Under the pieces are notes generated by a model. It made no database searches. It saw only the letters and a list, made by a program, of their open reading frames with translations, and had not been told where the DNA came from. A program made the position numbers and the translations under genes. DNA of 64,000 nucleotides. It comes from Lachnospiraceae bacterium (lineage in GTDB: Bacteria > Bacillota > Clostridia > Lachnospirales > Lachnospiraceae). The DNA is taken from the NCBI GenBank assembly GCA_017539565.1, contig JAFYCS010000023.1, positions 19,471 to 83,470 of the forward strand, given 5' to 3'. Below, one piece after another: positions 36,271-43,659 of this stretch (within the stretch, counting starts at the first letter, position 1; every line of letters begins with the position of its first letter).

Positions 36271-36294
36271 ATTATGTTAAGCTAGTGATACAAT
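36266..36294 (+). promoter_or_regulatory. Promoter of the FKBP gene
   Basis: TTGCGA (36266-36271) and TACAAT (36289-36294), 17 bases apart, with TG before the -10. Confidence 0.5.
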
Positions 36295-36318
36295 AACAGC
36301 TTATTGGAGGTAAGAATT

Positions 36319-37698
36319 ATGAACAAGAACGAAAACGAAAAAGAACAGGAACTGGAACTGGCATCCGTAGATTCCGAAGAAAACACAAATGAAGAAATCT
36401 CCGAAGGAGAAAACGATGCAGAAAAAGAACAGGATACCGAAAACATAAAAAAACCGGGATCAGAAAAAGACGGTTCATCATCTTCAGATGAAAAAGTTTC
36501 ATCCAACAAGACCAAGATCATCGTAGAGCTTGCACTTGCTGCTGTTGCAATAATCGCTATAGTCATAGCCATAGCCATCAAGCAGAAACAGGAAAACTCA
36601 GACCCCACCGCATCTACAGCAGATCAGCAGATCGCAGGTACAGAGACCACCCCTGTAAATATCGACAATTCGGTACTTTACGAGAATATCCCTGCCATCA
36701 CACCTCTTGTCCAGAATGAAGATCTGGATTATGCCTCTTTGGAATCCGAAGGCAAAATGCTCAAGCTCACCGGAACCAACGGCGAAGAGATCTACGTACA
36801 TAATTACAGCAATGAGAAATACTTTAATGATGAAACTCCTTTTGACAACAGTGAAGTTGATGCCGAGATCAGAAAAAACGTTCTGGTAAGCTTCCTTGAG
36901 CCTGAAGAAGTAAGCCGTGATACCGCAGAGATGTACGATACCGTAAGCATCAACTACGTAGGCACCATGGACGGTGTCGCTTTTGACGGAGGCACCGCAA
37001 ACGACCAGCAGCTTACTATCGGTATCAGCGCTTATATCGACGGTTTTACCGAGGGTATCGTCGGAATGAAGGTGGGCGAGACAAAGGATGTGCATGTTAC
37101 TTTCCCGGAAGATTACAGCAGCACCGATCTTGCAGGTAAGCCTGCTGTATTCTCGATAACCCTGAATCAGATAATCAACGCAAACAAGATACCCGAGCTT
37201 ACAGACGAGATCGCAAATACTTATACCGGCGGTCAGCTCACAACCGCAGCCGAGCTCAGGGATTACTTTAAAAAGAACCTGCTTTCCGTTAAGATATGGG
37301 ATTTTATCGATACCGATTTCCATGTCAGCAGTGTTTCCGATGAAGATATACTGTCCTATTATAATAAGCTCATGGAATCCATTGACAAATCATCACAGCA
37401 GTACCAGATGAGTGCAGAAAGCATCATCAATATGTATTACGGCCAGGATATCGAAGCTTACAAGCAGGAAATGATGGTCGAAGCTGTAGAATCCATGCGC
37501 CATGCAGCTCTCTATAATGCCATTGCCGCAAAAGAAAATATAAGCGTAAGCGAAGAAGATATACTGAAGCTTGCAGGCGATTACGGCTATACCAGCGAGA
37601 ATATCGATGAATTCAAAGAGATGTACGGTGAAGATATAATCCACGACTATATACTCCAGTCCAATCTGATGGATTATTTTATCACCTTGCACAAATAG
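36319..37698 (+). CDS. Membrane-anchored FKBP-type peptidyl-prolyl isomerase
   Basis: A 459-residue protein from ATG 36319 (GGAGG 8 bases upstream). Residues 1-60 are an acidic cytoplasmic tail rich in Glu, then one membrane helix (about 62-85), leaving the rest outside the cell. An FKBP domain (about 200-290) has VSINYVGTMDGVAFDGG, YIDGFTEGIVGMKVGE and PAVFSITLNQI. The C-terminal 150 residues resemble the helical chaperone part of trigger factor or SurA. It likely assists folding of secreted proteins, which are abundant here. The amino-acid transporter genes follow 20 bases later, perhaps by readthrough. Confidence 0.5.
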   Translation: MNKNENEKEQELELASVDSEENTNEEISEGENDAEKEQDTENIKKPGSEKDGSSSSDEKVSSNKTKIIVELALAAVAIIAIVIAIAIKQKQENSDPTASTADQQIAGTETTPVNIDNSVLYENIPAITPLVQNEDLDYASLESEGKMLKLTGTNGEEIYVHNYSNEKYFNDETPFDNSEVDAEIRKNVLVSFLEPEEVSRDTAEMYDTVSINYVGTMDGVAFDGGTANDQQLTIGISAYIDGFTEGIVGMKVGETKDVHVTFPEDYSSTDLAGKPAVFSITLNQIINANKIPELTDEIANTYTGGQLTTAAELRDYFKKNLLSVKIWDFIDTDFHVSSVSDEDILSYYNKLMESIDKSSQQYQMSAESIINMYYGQDIEAYKQEMMVEAVESMRHAALYNAIAAKENISVSEEDILKLAGDYGYTSENIDEFKEMYGEDIIHDYILQSNLMDYFITLHK

Positions 37699-37717
37699 TT
37701 ATACGGAGGAAAGAATT

Positions 37718-38563
37718 ATGAAAAAGAAACTGTTAACTGCGCTTGCCCTGCTTGGAGTATGTGCTCTCAGCGCATGCACATCCGGTGAAGGAAGCAGCGC
37801 CGCTCCCACCGCCGGCGAAGGCACACATACAGACAGCGATTATGACTACATCACCAGCAAAGGAAAGATGGTAATAGGCATAACCATTTATGAGCCTATG
37901 AACTATTACAATGCTCAACACGTGCTTGTCGGTTTTGATACCGAGTTTGCCGGGGAAGTCTGTTCACGTTTAGGAGTTGAGCCCCAATTCCAGGTTATAG
38001 ACTGGGATATGAAGGAAACAGAGCTTAAATCAAAAAACATTGACTGTATCTGGAATGGCCTTACAGTTACCGAAGAGCGCCGTGCAAATATGGACTTTAC
38101 AACCACCTATCTGCTCAACAAGCAGTGCGTAGTCATCAACAGTGCCAATGCAGGCACTTATACCGATAAGAACAGCCTGGCTTCCGCCATGCTCTCCGCA
38201 GAGAGCGGTTCTGCAGGTGAAAGCGCCATCGTAGACGACGACATCTTAAAGAGTGCAAGCTATACCGCTTCCAATTCACAGCAGGATGCACTTGTAGCAC
38301 TTAATGCAGGCAATTATGATGCCATAGTCATCGACTATACCATGGCTAAAGCTTCCGTCGGAAGCGGCGATTTCTCAGCTCTTCAGATAGTTGACGGTAT
38401 TGAACTGGCCAATGAAGAATATGCTATCGGTTTCCGCGTAGGCTCAGACATGACCGAAAAGGCCAATTCAGTGATCGCTGAAATGATACAGGACGGCAGC
38501 CTTGCTGCTTTAGCCGAAAAATATGACATGACAGAGCTCTACGAGCAGGCTGTTAATAAATAA
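37718..38563 (+). CDS. Amino-acid ABC transporter substrate-binding lipoprotein
   Basis: A 281-residue type 2 periplasmic-binding-fold protein with lipobox ALSAC (Cys about 20). Family motifs include GKMVIGITIYEPMNY, FDTEFAGEVCSRLGVEPQF, DCIWNGLTVTEERRANMDF and EEYAIGFRVGSD, typical of polar amino acid binding proteins (HisJ/GlnH type). CGGAGG precedes the ATG. First gene of the transporter set: binding protein, permease, ATPase. The specific amino acid cannot be told from sequence alone. Confidence 0.5.
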   Translation: MKKKLLTALALLGVCALSACTSGEGSSAAPTAGEGTHTDSDYDYITSKGKMVIGITIYEPMNYYNAQHVLVGFDTEFAGEVCSRLGVEPQFQVIDWDMKETELKSKNIDCIWNGLTVTEERRANMDFTTTYLLNKQCVVINSANAGTYTDKNSLASAMLSAESGSAGESAIVDDDILKSASYTASNSQQDALVALNAGNYDAIVIDYTMAKASVGSGDFSALQIVDGIELANEEYAIGFRVGSDMTEKANSVIAEMIQDGSLAALAEKYDMTELYEQAVNK

Positions 38564-38580
38564 CACTTAAGGAGCAGGGT

Positions 38581-39264
38581 TTGGAGAATTTTATTTCCGT
38601 AACAGGAAAACTGGCATCAGGATTCGGAACGACACTGGCACTGTTTTTTCTGACCCTGCTCTTTGCCATACCTTTAGGGCTTATCTTTGCCTGCATCTCA
38701 CGTGTGCGCTTTAAACCGCTGCGTTTCCTGATGCGGGCATTTATCTATATCATACGCGGTACCCCGCTGCTCCTGCAGCTCATGATAGTCGTTTATCTGC
38801 CCGGTATCGTATTCAACAACCCACTTACCAAATGGGAGATATTCCATCAGAATGTGCCTCTTTCATATTTCTGCGGCGCGCTTTTTGCTTTTGTTATCAA
38901 TTACGCCTGCTATTTTGCAGAGATATTCCGCGGAGGTATCGAAAACATCCCCAAGGGCCAGTATGAGGCCTGCGAGGTTCTGGGTATGAGCCGCAGCCAG
39001 GCTTTCTTTAAAGTAATACTCCTGCAGGTAATAAGAAATATCGTAGCCCCTATGAGCAACGAAGTCGTTACGCTTGTAAAGGATACTGCCCTGGCCCGGA
39101 CCGTATCTGTTGTGGAGATCTATTTTGCAGCCAGTGAAATACTGCGCCTTCAGTTCATTATATGGCCACTGTTCTACACCGGCGCTTTCTATCTGGCCTT
39201 CAGCGCACTTGTAACGCTTTTGTTTGGCATTATCGAAAAACGACTTTCAAGATACTGGAGATAA
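38581..39264 (+). CDS. Amino-acid ABC transporter permease
   Basis: A 227-residue HisM/GlnP-type permease. It starts with TTG, chosen because AAGGAG lies 6 bases upstream and no nearer ATG fits the family N-terminus. About five membrane helices are visible. The EAA-type loop is YEACEVLGMSRSQAFFKVIL, which contacts the ATPase, and the FIYIIRGTPLLLQLMIVV segment is typical. It lies 17 bases after the binding-protein gene and 4 bases before the ATPase gene. Confidence 0.5.
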   Translation: MENFISVTGKLASGFGTTLALFFLTLLFAIPLGLIFACISRVRFKPLRFLMRAFIYIIRGTPLLLQLMIVVYLPGIVFNNPLTKWEIFHQNVPLSYFCGALFAFVINYACYFAEIFRGGIENIPKGQYEACEVLGMSRSQAFFKVILLQVIRNIVAPMSNEVVTLVKDTALARTVSVVEIYFAASEILRLQFIIWPLFYTGAFYLAFSALVTLLFGIIEKRLSRYWR

Positions 39265-39268
39265 GCAT

Positions 39269-40045
39269 ATGGCATTATTGGAAGTAAAAGATCTGACCAA
39301 ATCTTTCGGGGATACCAGGGTATTAAAAGGTATCAATTTTGAAATGGAGAGCGGCGAAGTACTCTCCATAATCGGCTCTTCCGGAAGCGGCAAGACCACT
39401 CTCCTTCGCTGCCTCAATTTCCTTGAGACTGCAGACGGAGGCAGTATAAGCGTAGACGGCAAGGCTGTTTTTGATGCTGCCGATCCTTCCTTGTCATCTC
39501 CCAAAGCCATAAGGCACAACCGCACAAGCTTCGGACTTGTGTTCCAGTCCTTTAATCTTTTTCCCCAATATTCCGTACTTAAGAATCTTACTCTTGCCGC
39601 CATATTAAAAGCAAAGGAAGAAAATCCGGATTTTTCAAAAAGCAGGAATAAGATCACCGCGTCCCTTGATAAACGTGCCATGGAGCTATTAGACCGCATC
39701 GGACTGGGCGACAAGAAGGATAACTACCCCTGCGAGCTCTCAGGCGGCCAGCAGCAGCGCGTGGCGATTGCAAGGGCCCTTATGCTCACTCCGCGTATAC
39801 TCTGCTTTGATGAGCCTACAAGTGCACTTGATCCGGAGCTTACAAAAGAAGTCCTGCATGTCATCAAGGACCTTAAAACCGCCGGCAATACCATGATAGT
39901 CGTTACACATGAGATGGATTTTGCCAGGAATGCCTCCGATAAAGTGATCTTCATGGCCAACGGCATAATAGAAGAAAGCGGCACTCCCGGGAAGATATTT
40001 GAATCACCCGAAAGCCCGCTTTTACAATCATTTCTTAAACAGTAA
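39269..40045 (+). CDS. Amino-acid ABC transporter ATP-binding protein
   Basis: A 258-residue ATPase. Start at ATG 39269 (MALLEVKDLTK), supported by GGAG upstream, 4 bases after the permease stop. Walker A SSGSGKTTLLRCL, Q-loop LVFQSFNLFPQ, signature LSGGQQQRVAIARAL, Walker B ILCFDEPTSALDPEL and the switch His in VVTHEMDFA are intact. It is of the GlnQ/HisP type and powers the transporter. Last gene of the plus-strand unit, convergent with the SH3 gene (8 bases apart). Confidence 0.5.
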   Translation: MALLEVKDLTKSFGDTRVLKGINFEMESGEVLSIIGSSGSGKTTLLRCLNFLETADGGSISVDGKAVFDAADPSLSSPKAIRHNRTSFGLVFQSFNLFPQYSVLKNLTLAAILKAKEENPDFSKSRNKITASLDKRAMELLDRIGLGDKKDNYPCELSGGQQQRVAIARALMLTPRILCFDEPTSALDPELTKEVLHVIKDLKTAGNTMIVVTHEMDFARNASDKVIFMANGIIEESGTPGKIFESPESPLLQSFLKQ

Positions 40046-40053
40046 TATTTCTT

Positions 40054-41607
40054 TTACTGAACCTCAAGATACTCGGATTTTATGAAGGCCTGCTTGCCGT
40101 TATAGACTATGGCTGTCCAGCCGTCCTTTTCATCCTCGATCATATCATAGGTCGTTCCGGCGTAAGCTACACCCAAAAGATCCGAATTGATATCTGCCTT
40201 TGCACGGATGTTGACCGTAGATATAACGTTTACTTTTCCCTTGACCTTAAGCTCTTCTCCCACAACCGTAAGATACTCAGACTTGATATAAGCATCATTA
40301 CCTTCATATATTACGTGACTCCAGCCGTTTGCCAGCTGTTCCTTGCATGTAAGCCTTGTCCCGGGTCCGACGCTGCCAACCTTATCGGCCTGTTCGCTGT
40401 CCGAAGCACGTACATTAACATAGGTCGTAGCTTCCACTTCAAACTCCAAAGAAGGCTGAACCTGCTGCTGGCTAACGCTGCCCTGTTCTTCTTCTCCGTC
40501 ATCTGTATCCGCATCATTTTCAGATACCGTGTCTTCATCCTCGTCTTCAGGCTTATCGTCTTCTGCCACAGCCGCAAGGCGAACACCTACTCCATCCCTT
40601 ATAAGCTGCTTTAACGATGCCATATACTCTTCATAATCGGGATTGGCATCCATTATCTCCTGGTACTCACTGTCTACTCTCTTAAACAGATCTACCACAT
40701 CATCCTGAGCCGTTACCTTCTGGATATACTCAACCACGTCATCTTCAAAGCTTCCGCTGTATACATAGAGTTTACCGGGATTCTCTTCGGTCCCTTCCTC
40801 ACGGCATACCACCAGGGTCTCAAGCGCCGGTACGGTCTGATCCCATTCCTTAAGCTTCAGGTCGTAGGAAACATATACCATATATGAGTTATCATAAGGC
40901 CCTTTCTTTGTGTAGCACTTAATATTACGGTAGCCTTCAATATACTCGCTTTTAGCTTCAAGTTTTGCCTGTTCAAGACTGTCAGTATAACTGCGGAGGG
41001 ATGAATAGGTATCGATGTCTTCCTGTTCCCTTGCAGTAAAGTATTTCTTTATAAGCTCATTAAGGTCCGCTTCCTCATTAAGTATAAGAGTGTCCTGTTC
41101 GGCTTCTGCCTGATTGGCGGAAGCAGCTCCGTTAGCCGAAGCATTATCAAGGGATACCGCAGTACCTTTGGGTCCGATCTCGGAATTGCGGGAATGCAGC
41201 CAGACCGCCAGTAATACTCCCACCAGAAGTATGGTAAAGAGCCCCACTGCAAGGCAGGCAGCTCTGTGTGATTCTATCCACGCCCTGAGTCCTTTGCCCT
41301 GCTTCTTATTACCTTTATTATCCAGCAGCTCAGATATTTCCTCCGAGCTGTCTTCTCTTTCGGGCTTTTCGTCATCTTCCACTGAGATTATATCATCCAT
41401 ATAGAATGCATTTCTCATCAGGTCTGCCCTGTGAGCATATGCAGGCTTGGAAGCTTCCTCACCGGATATTTCCCTGTTCACCTGTTCCATTATATCAGCT
41501 TTGCTGGCTGAAAGGCTGCCCTCCTCATATTCGGGAAGAGGCGGCATCGCGCTTTCGGGTCCCGTTCCTGCACCGCTGTTCTGAATATCTTTATTATTGT
41601 TATCCAT
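40054..41607 (-). CDS. Membrane-anchored protein with two SH3b domains
   Basis: A 517-residue protein starting at ATG 41607 (GGAG upstream); a longer reading would run into tRNA-Arg. The N-terminal 110 residues are acidic and cytoplasmic, then one membrane helix (about 120-142). After a low-complexity acidic linker (about 370-395) two bacterial SH3 domains follow (about 400-455 and 462-515), each with VNVRAxxxxxSxxxGxxxxG and W-hydrophobic-Y features. SH3b domains usually bind wall peptides. No enzymatic domain seen. It lies 21 bases downstream of tRNA-Arg without a terminator between. Confidence 0.5.
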   Translation of the reverse strand: MDNNNKDIQNSGAGTGPESAMPPLPEYEEGSLSASKADIMEQVNREISGEEASKPAYAHRADLMRNAFYMDDIISVEDDEKPEREDSSEEISELLDNKGNKKQGKGLRAWIESHRAACLAVGLFTILLVGVLLAVWLHSRNSEIGPKGTAVSLDNASANGAASANQAEAEQDTLILNEEADLNELIKKYFTAREQEDIDTYSSLRSYTDSLEQAKLEAKSEYIEGYRNIKCYTKKGPYDNSYMVYVSYDLKLKEWDQTVPALETLVVCREEGTEENPGKLYVYSGSFEDDVVEYIQKVTAQDDVVDLFKRVDSEYQEIMDANPDYEEYMASLKQLIRDGVGVRLAAVAEDDKPEDEDEDTVSENDADTDDGEEEQGSVSQQQVQPSLEFEVEATTYVNVRASDSEQADKVGSVGPGTRLTCKEQLANGWSHVIYEGNDAYIKSEYLTVVGEELKVKGKVNVISTVNIRAKADINSDLLGVAYAGTTYDMIEDEKDGWTAIVYNGKQAFIKSEYLEVQ

Positions 41608-41628
41608 ATCTTTTCTCCATAAAAACAG

Positions 41629-41700
41629 CGCACCCGGCAGGGATCGAACCTGCATCAACGGCGTCGGAGGCCATCATTCTATCCATTAGACTACGGGTGC
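41629..41700 (-). tRNA. tRNA-Arg (CCG)
   Basis: A 72-base tRNA. Acceptor arms GCACCCG and CGGGTGC pair perfectly with discriminator G. The anticodon loop CTCCGAC gives CCG, reading CGG. The T loop is TTCGATC. CCA is not encoded. Strong promoter just upstream. Confidence 0.5.
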
Positions 41701-41709
41701 ATCCGTAGT

Positions 41710-41738
41710 ATATTACCACAAAAAGCACCCCTTGTCCA
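41710..41738 (-). promoter_or_regulatory. Promoter of tRNA-Arg and the SH3 gene
   Basis: On the minus strand TGGACA (41733-41738) and TAATAT (41710-41715), 17 bases apart, with TG upstream of the -10; the start would fall a few bases before the tRNA. Confidence 0.5.
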
Positions 41739-41742
41739 GTTT

Positions 41743-42735
41743 TTATGCCGTCTCCTCCATGCCGGAAATACTTACAATGCGTACATCTTCCGTATTTCTG
41801 TCATAATGATATATCGTGTCGGACAGCACCTCATCCGGCGACAGCTGCGTGTCATTCACCTCACTCACCATCGTCTTTAGAAAGCCCGCATCCTCATATC
41901 CCAGATCCGGAAGCAGGATGATCTCATGCACGGATGAAGGCAGTATATACAGGTCAGTCTCCAGGGTATCCGCAAACTCTTTCAGCACGCCTTCGTACAG
42001 CAGACAGGCCGCTCCGTAATAATTGATGTTATTGGTCAGTACAAATAACGGTGATGTATCACCGCCTCCGGTCATCTGTTCCATCATCGAATCAGCAATA
42101 TCTTCTATACTTTCATCATCCCGGCATAAACCGCTTTCCTCCGCCTTCTTTCTGATGTTTGCTTTCAATACATTCTTCATAAGCTGCGATAAGCTCTCTA
42201 TGCCGGCAGGAAGCAGCCTGCAGGTATTTTCCTTTGCCTGATCGTAAAGATCTTCCGTAGTCACATTCCAGCATTCCATATGCTTATTGTAGATAAGTAT
42301 CGAAGCATTGCCGAACTCTTCATCTCCCAGCAGATAATAAAAAACAACAGCCATATCAAGAAATCGGATATACGGTACTTCCTTAAGCAGCTCCGTATTC
42401 TTCTGCATATTTATCAGTCTGTATGCTATCCGCTTCCTGGCTTCTTCCCAATATACGAAACTCTCCGTATTAAAGCCTCCTCCCAGCTTATCGCTGTCTA
42501 TAGCCTTTATCATCTCAGCAATAAGCCGGCCGAAGGGAACTCCTTCGTTATAAAGCTTCAGATGATCCTCAATATATAAAGTAGGTGTTATGTTTTTGTC
42601 AGGGTCTGTAACACATATTCCTGTACGGATAATGCCGTTGATCTTCCTGATCTCCCTGATCTCAATCTTTTTATCTCCGCCATAGTATTCCTCCAGGGCT
42701 TTTTTGACCTTTTCCGAAAATTCTTTAATCTCCAT
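41743..42735 (-). CDS. DUF5688 family protein
   Basis: A 330-residue cytoplasmic protein of the DUF5688 family, seen mainly in Lachnospiraceae. Recognised by the N-terminal pattern (KINGIIRTGICV, PTLYIEDHLKLYNEG) and the conserved FVLTNNINYYGAACLLYEG and YILPSSVHEIILLPD segments. Function unknown. CGGAGG precedes the ATG. It follows the efp terminator, with the tRNA-Arg promoter directly downstream. Confidence 0.5.
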   Translation of the reverse strand: MEIKEFSEKVKKALEEYYGGDKKIEIREIRKINGIIRTGICVTDPDKNITPTLYIEDHLKLYNEGVPFGRLIAEMIKAIDSDKLGGGFNTESFVYWEEARKRIAYRLINMQKNTELLKEVPYIRFLDMAVVFYYLLGDEEFGNASILIYNKHMECWNVTTEDLYDQAKENTCRLLPAGIESLSQLMKNVLKANIRKKAEESGLCRDDESIEDIADSMMEQMTGGGDTSPLFVLTNNINYYGAACLLYEGVLKEFADTLETDLYILPSSVHEIILLPDLGYEDAGFLKTMVSEVNDTQLSPDEVLSDTIYHYDRNTEDVRIVSISGMEETA

Positions 42736-42762
42736 TTTATTATCCTCCGAAATTTATGAAAT

Positions 42763-42803
42763 AAAAAAGACAACACAGACTGCATATGCAGTCCGGTTGT
42801 CTT
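42763..42803 (-). terminator. Rho-independent terminator of efp
   Basis: AAGACAAC and GTTGTCTT close a long hairpin that also contains ACTGCATATGCAGT; on the minus strand it is followed by TTTTTTATTT. The 42804-42854 remainder up to the efp stop shows nothing further. Confidence 0.5.
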
Positions 42804-42854
42804 ACAAGTTTTTGATAAATATCCTTCCGGCGCTTTATAAGGCGCTGTTAAGGA

Positions 42855-43412
42855 TTATACGCGGCTTAAGTACTCTCCGGTTCTGGTATCGATCTTGATC
42901 TTCTCACCGATCTCTACAAAGAGAGGTACGGAAACCTGAGCACCGGTCTCAACTGTAGCAGGCTTGGATGCACCTGTAGCAGTATCACCCTTGAAGCCGG
43001 GCTCTGTATCGGTAACCTCAAGCTCTACAAACAGAGGAGGCTCTATAGCAAATACATTGCCGTTGTGTGAGCAGACCTTAACCATCTCATTTTCCTTAAC
43101 GAACTTAAGAGCATCGCCAACTGTCTCTGAATTGAGGGCTACCTGCTCATAGTTCTCGGTATCCATGAAGTTGAACAGATCTCCGTCTGAATAGAGATAC
43201 TGCATCTCCTTCCTGTCGATACGTGCCTGGGGGCATTTCTCGGTAGGTCTGAAGGTACGCTCTACCACGCCGCCGTTCTTGATATCCTTAAGCTTTGTCC
43301 TGACAAAAGCTGCGCCCTTGCCGGGTTTTACGTGCTGAAACTCAACTATCTGATATACGCTGTTATCAAGCTCGATAGTCATGCCGTTTCTGAAATCACC
43401 TGCAGAAATCAT
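42855..43412 (-). CDS. efp: Translation elongation factor P
   Basis: A 185-residue EF-P with the three beta-barrel domains. N-terminal [17 protein letters not shown] and the modification loop [11 protein letters not shown] with Lys32 at the tip are standard; C-terminal [14 protein letters not shown] matches the family signature. It relieves ribosome stalling at polyproline. The many Pro-rich secreted proteins here, such as the PTGPAE stalk, fit a need for it, though those repeats lack consecutive prolines. AGGAGG precedes the ATG. It has its own promoter. Confidence 0.5.
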   Translation of the reverse strand: MISAGDFRNGMTIELDNSVYQIVEFQHVKPGKGAAFVRTKLKDIKNGGVVERTFRPTEKCPQARIDRKEMQYLYSDGDLFNFMDTENYEQVALNSETVGDALKFVKENEMVKVCSHNGNVFAIEPPLFVELEVTDTEPGFKGDTATGASKPATVETGAQVSVPLFVEIGEKIKIDTRTGEYLSRV

Positions 43413-43460
43413 TATTACTTCCTCCTGGATTGTCTTTAACTTTTGCGCTAATACCTGCCT

Positions 43461-43489
43461 AGAATATCATAAGGCAGGATAATTTTCAA
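43461..43489 (-). promoter_or_regulatory. Promoter of efp
   Basis: On the minus strand TTGAAA (43484-43489) and TATTCT (43461-43466), 17 bases apart. A CCTGCCT/AGGCAGG inverted repeat (43454-43460 and 43472-43478) overlaps the -10 and may be an operator. Confidence 0.5.
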
Positions 43490-43523
43490 CTACTTTTTTA
43501 TCTACATATCTAAGCCTGTACAT

Positions 43524-43658
43524 CTTAAGGAATCCCCCCATGTTCATGGGTCCCCCCCCTTGCGAATATCTTAAGGCATCTTTACGTCTCAAGGTATCCA
43601 CCGGCTTCGCCGGTACCCCTTGAGACCAGCCCTCGCTTCGCGCGGGCCCCTCCTTAAG
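43524..43658. repeat. GC-rich chain of three hairpins between pnp and efp
   Basis: CTTAAG occurs at 43524-43529, 43570-43575 and 43653-43658. Between these lie CCCATG-TT-CATGGG, a nested hairpin with outer arms TCTCAAGG/CCTTGAGA and inner arms ACCGGC-TTC-GCCGGT, and the near-palindrome GCCCTCGC-TTC-GCGCGGGC. An eight-C run is present. GC content is clearly higher than around it. It may be the 3' end structure of pnp mRNA or an inserted palindromic element. A 68-codon reading (43467-43673) in it looks non-coding. Confidence 0.5.
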
Positions 43659-43659
43659 A

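Noticed and set aside
40041..40066. CAGTAA/TTACTG inverted repeat between convergent ABC and SH3 genes
   Set aside because: Only six AT-rich pairs with no T run; too weak to call a terminator.
41608..41658. N-terminal extension of the SH3 protein to 41658
   Set aside because: The extra codons are the 3' part of tRNA-Arg; the ribosome site supports ATG 41607.
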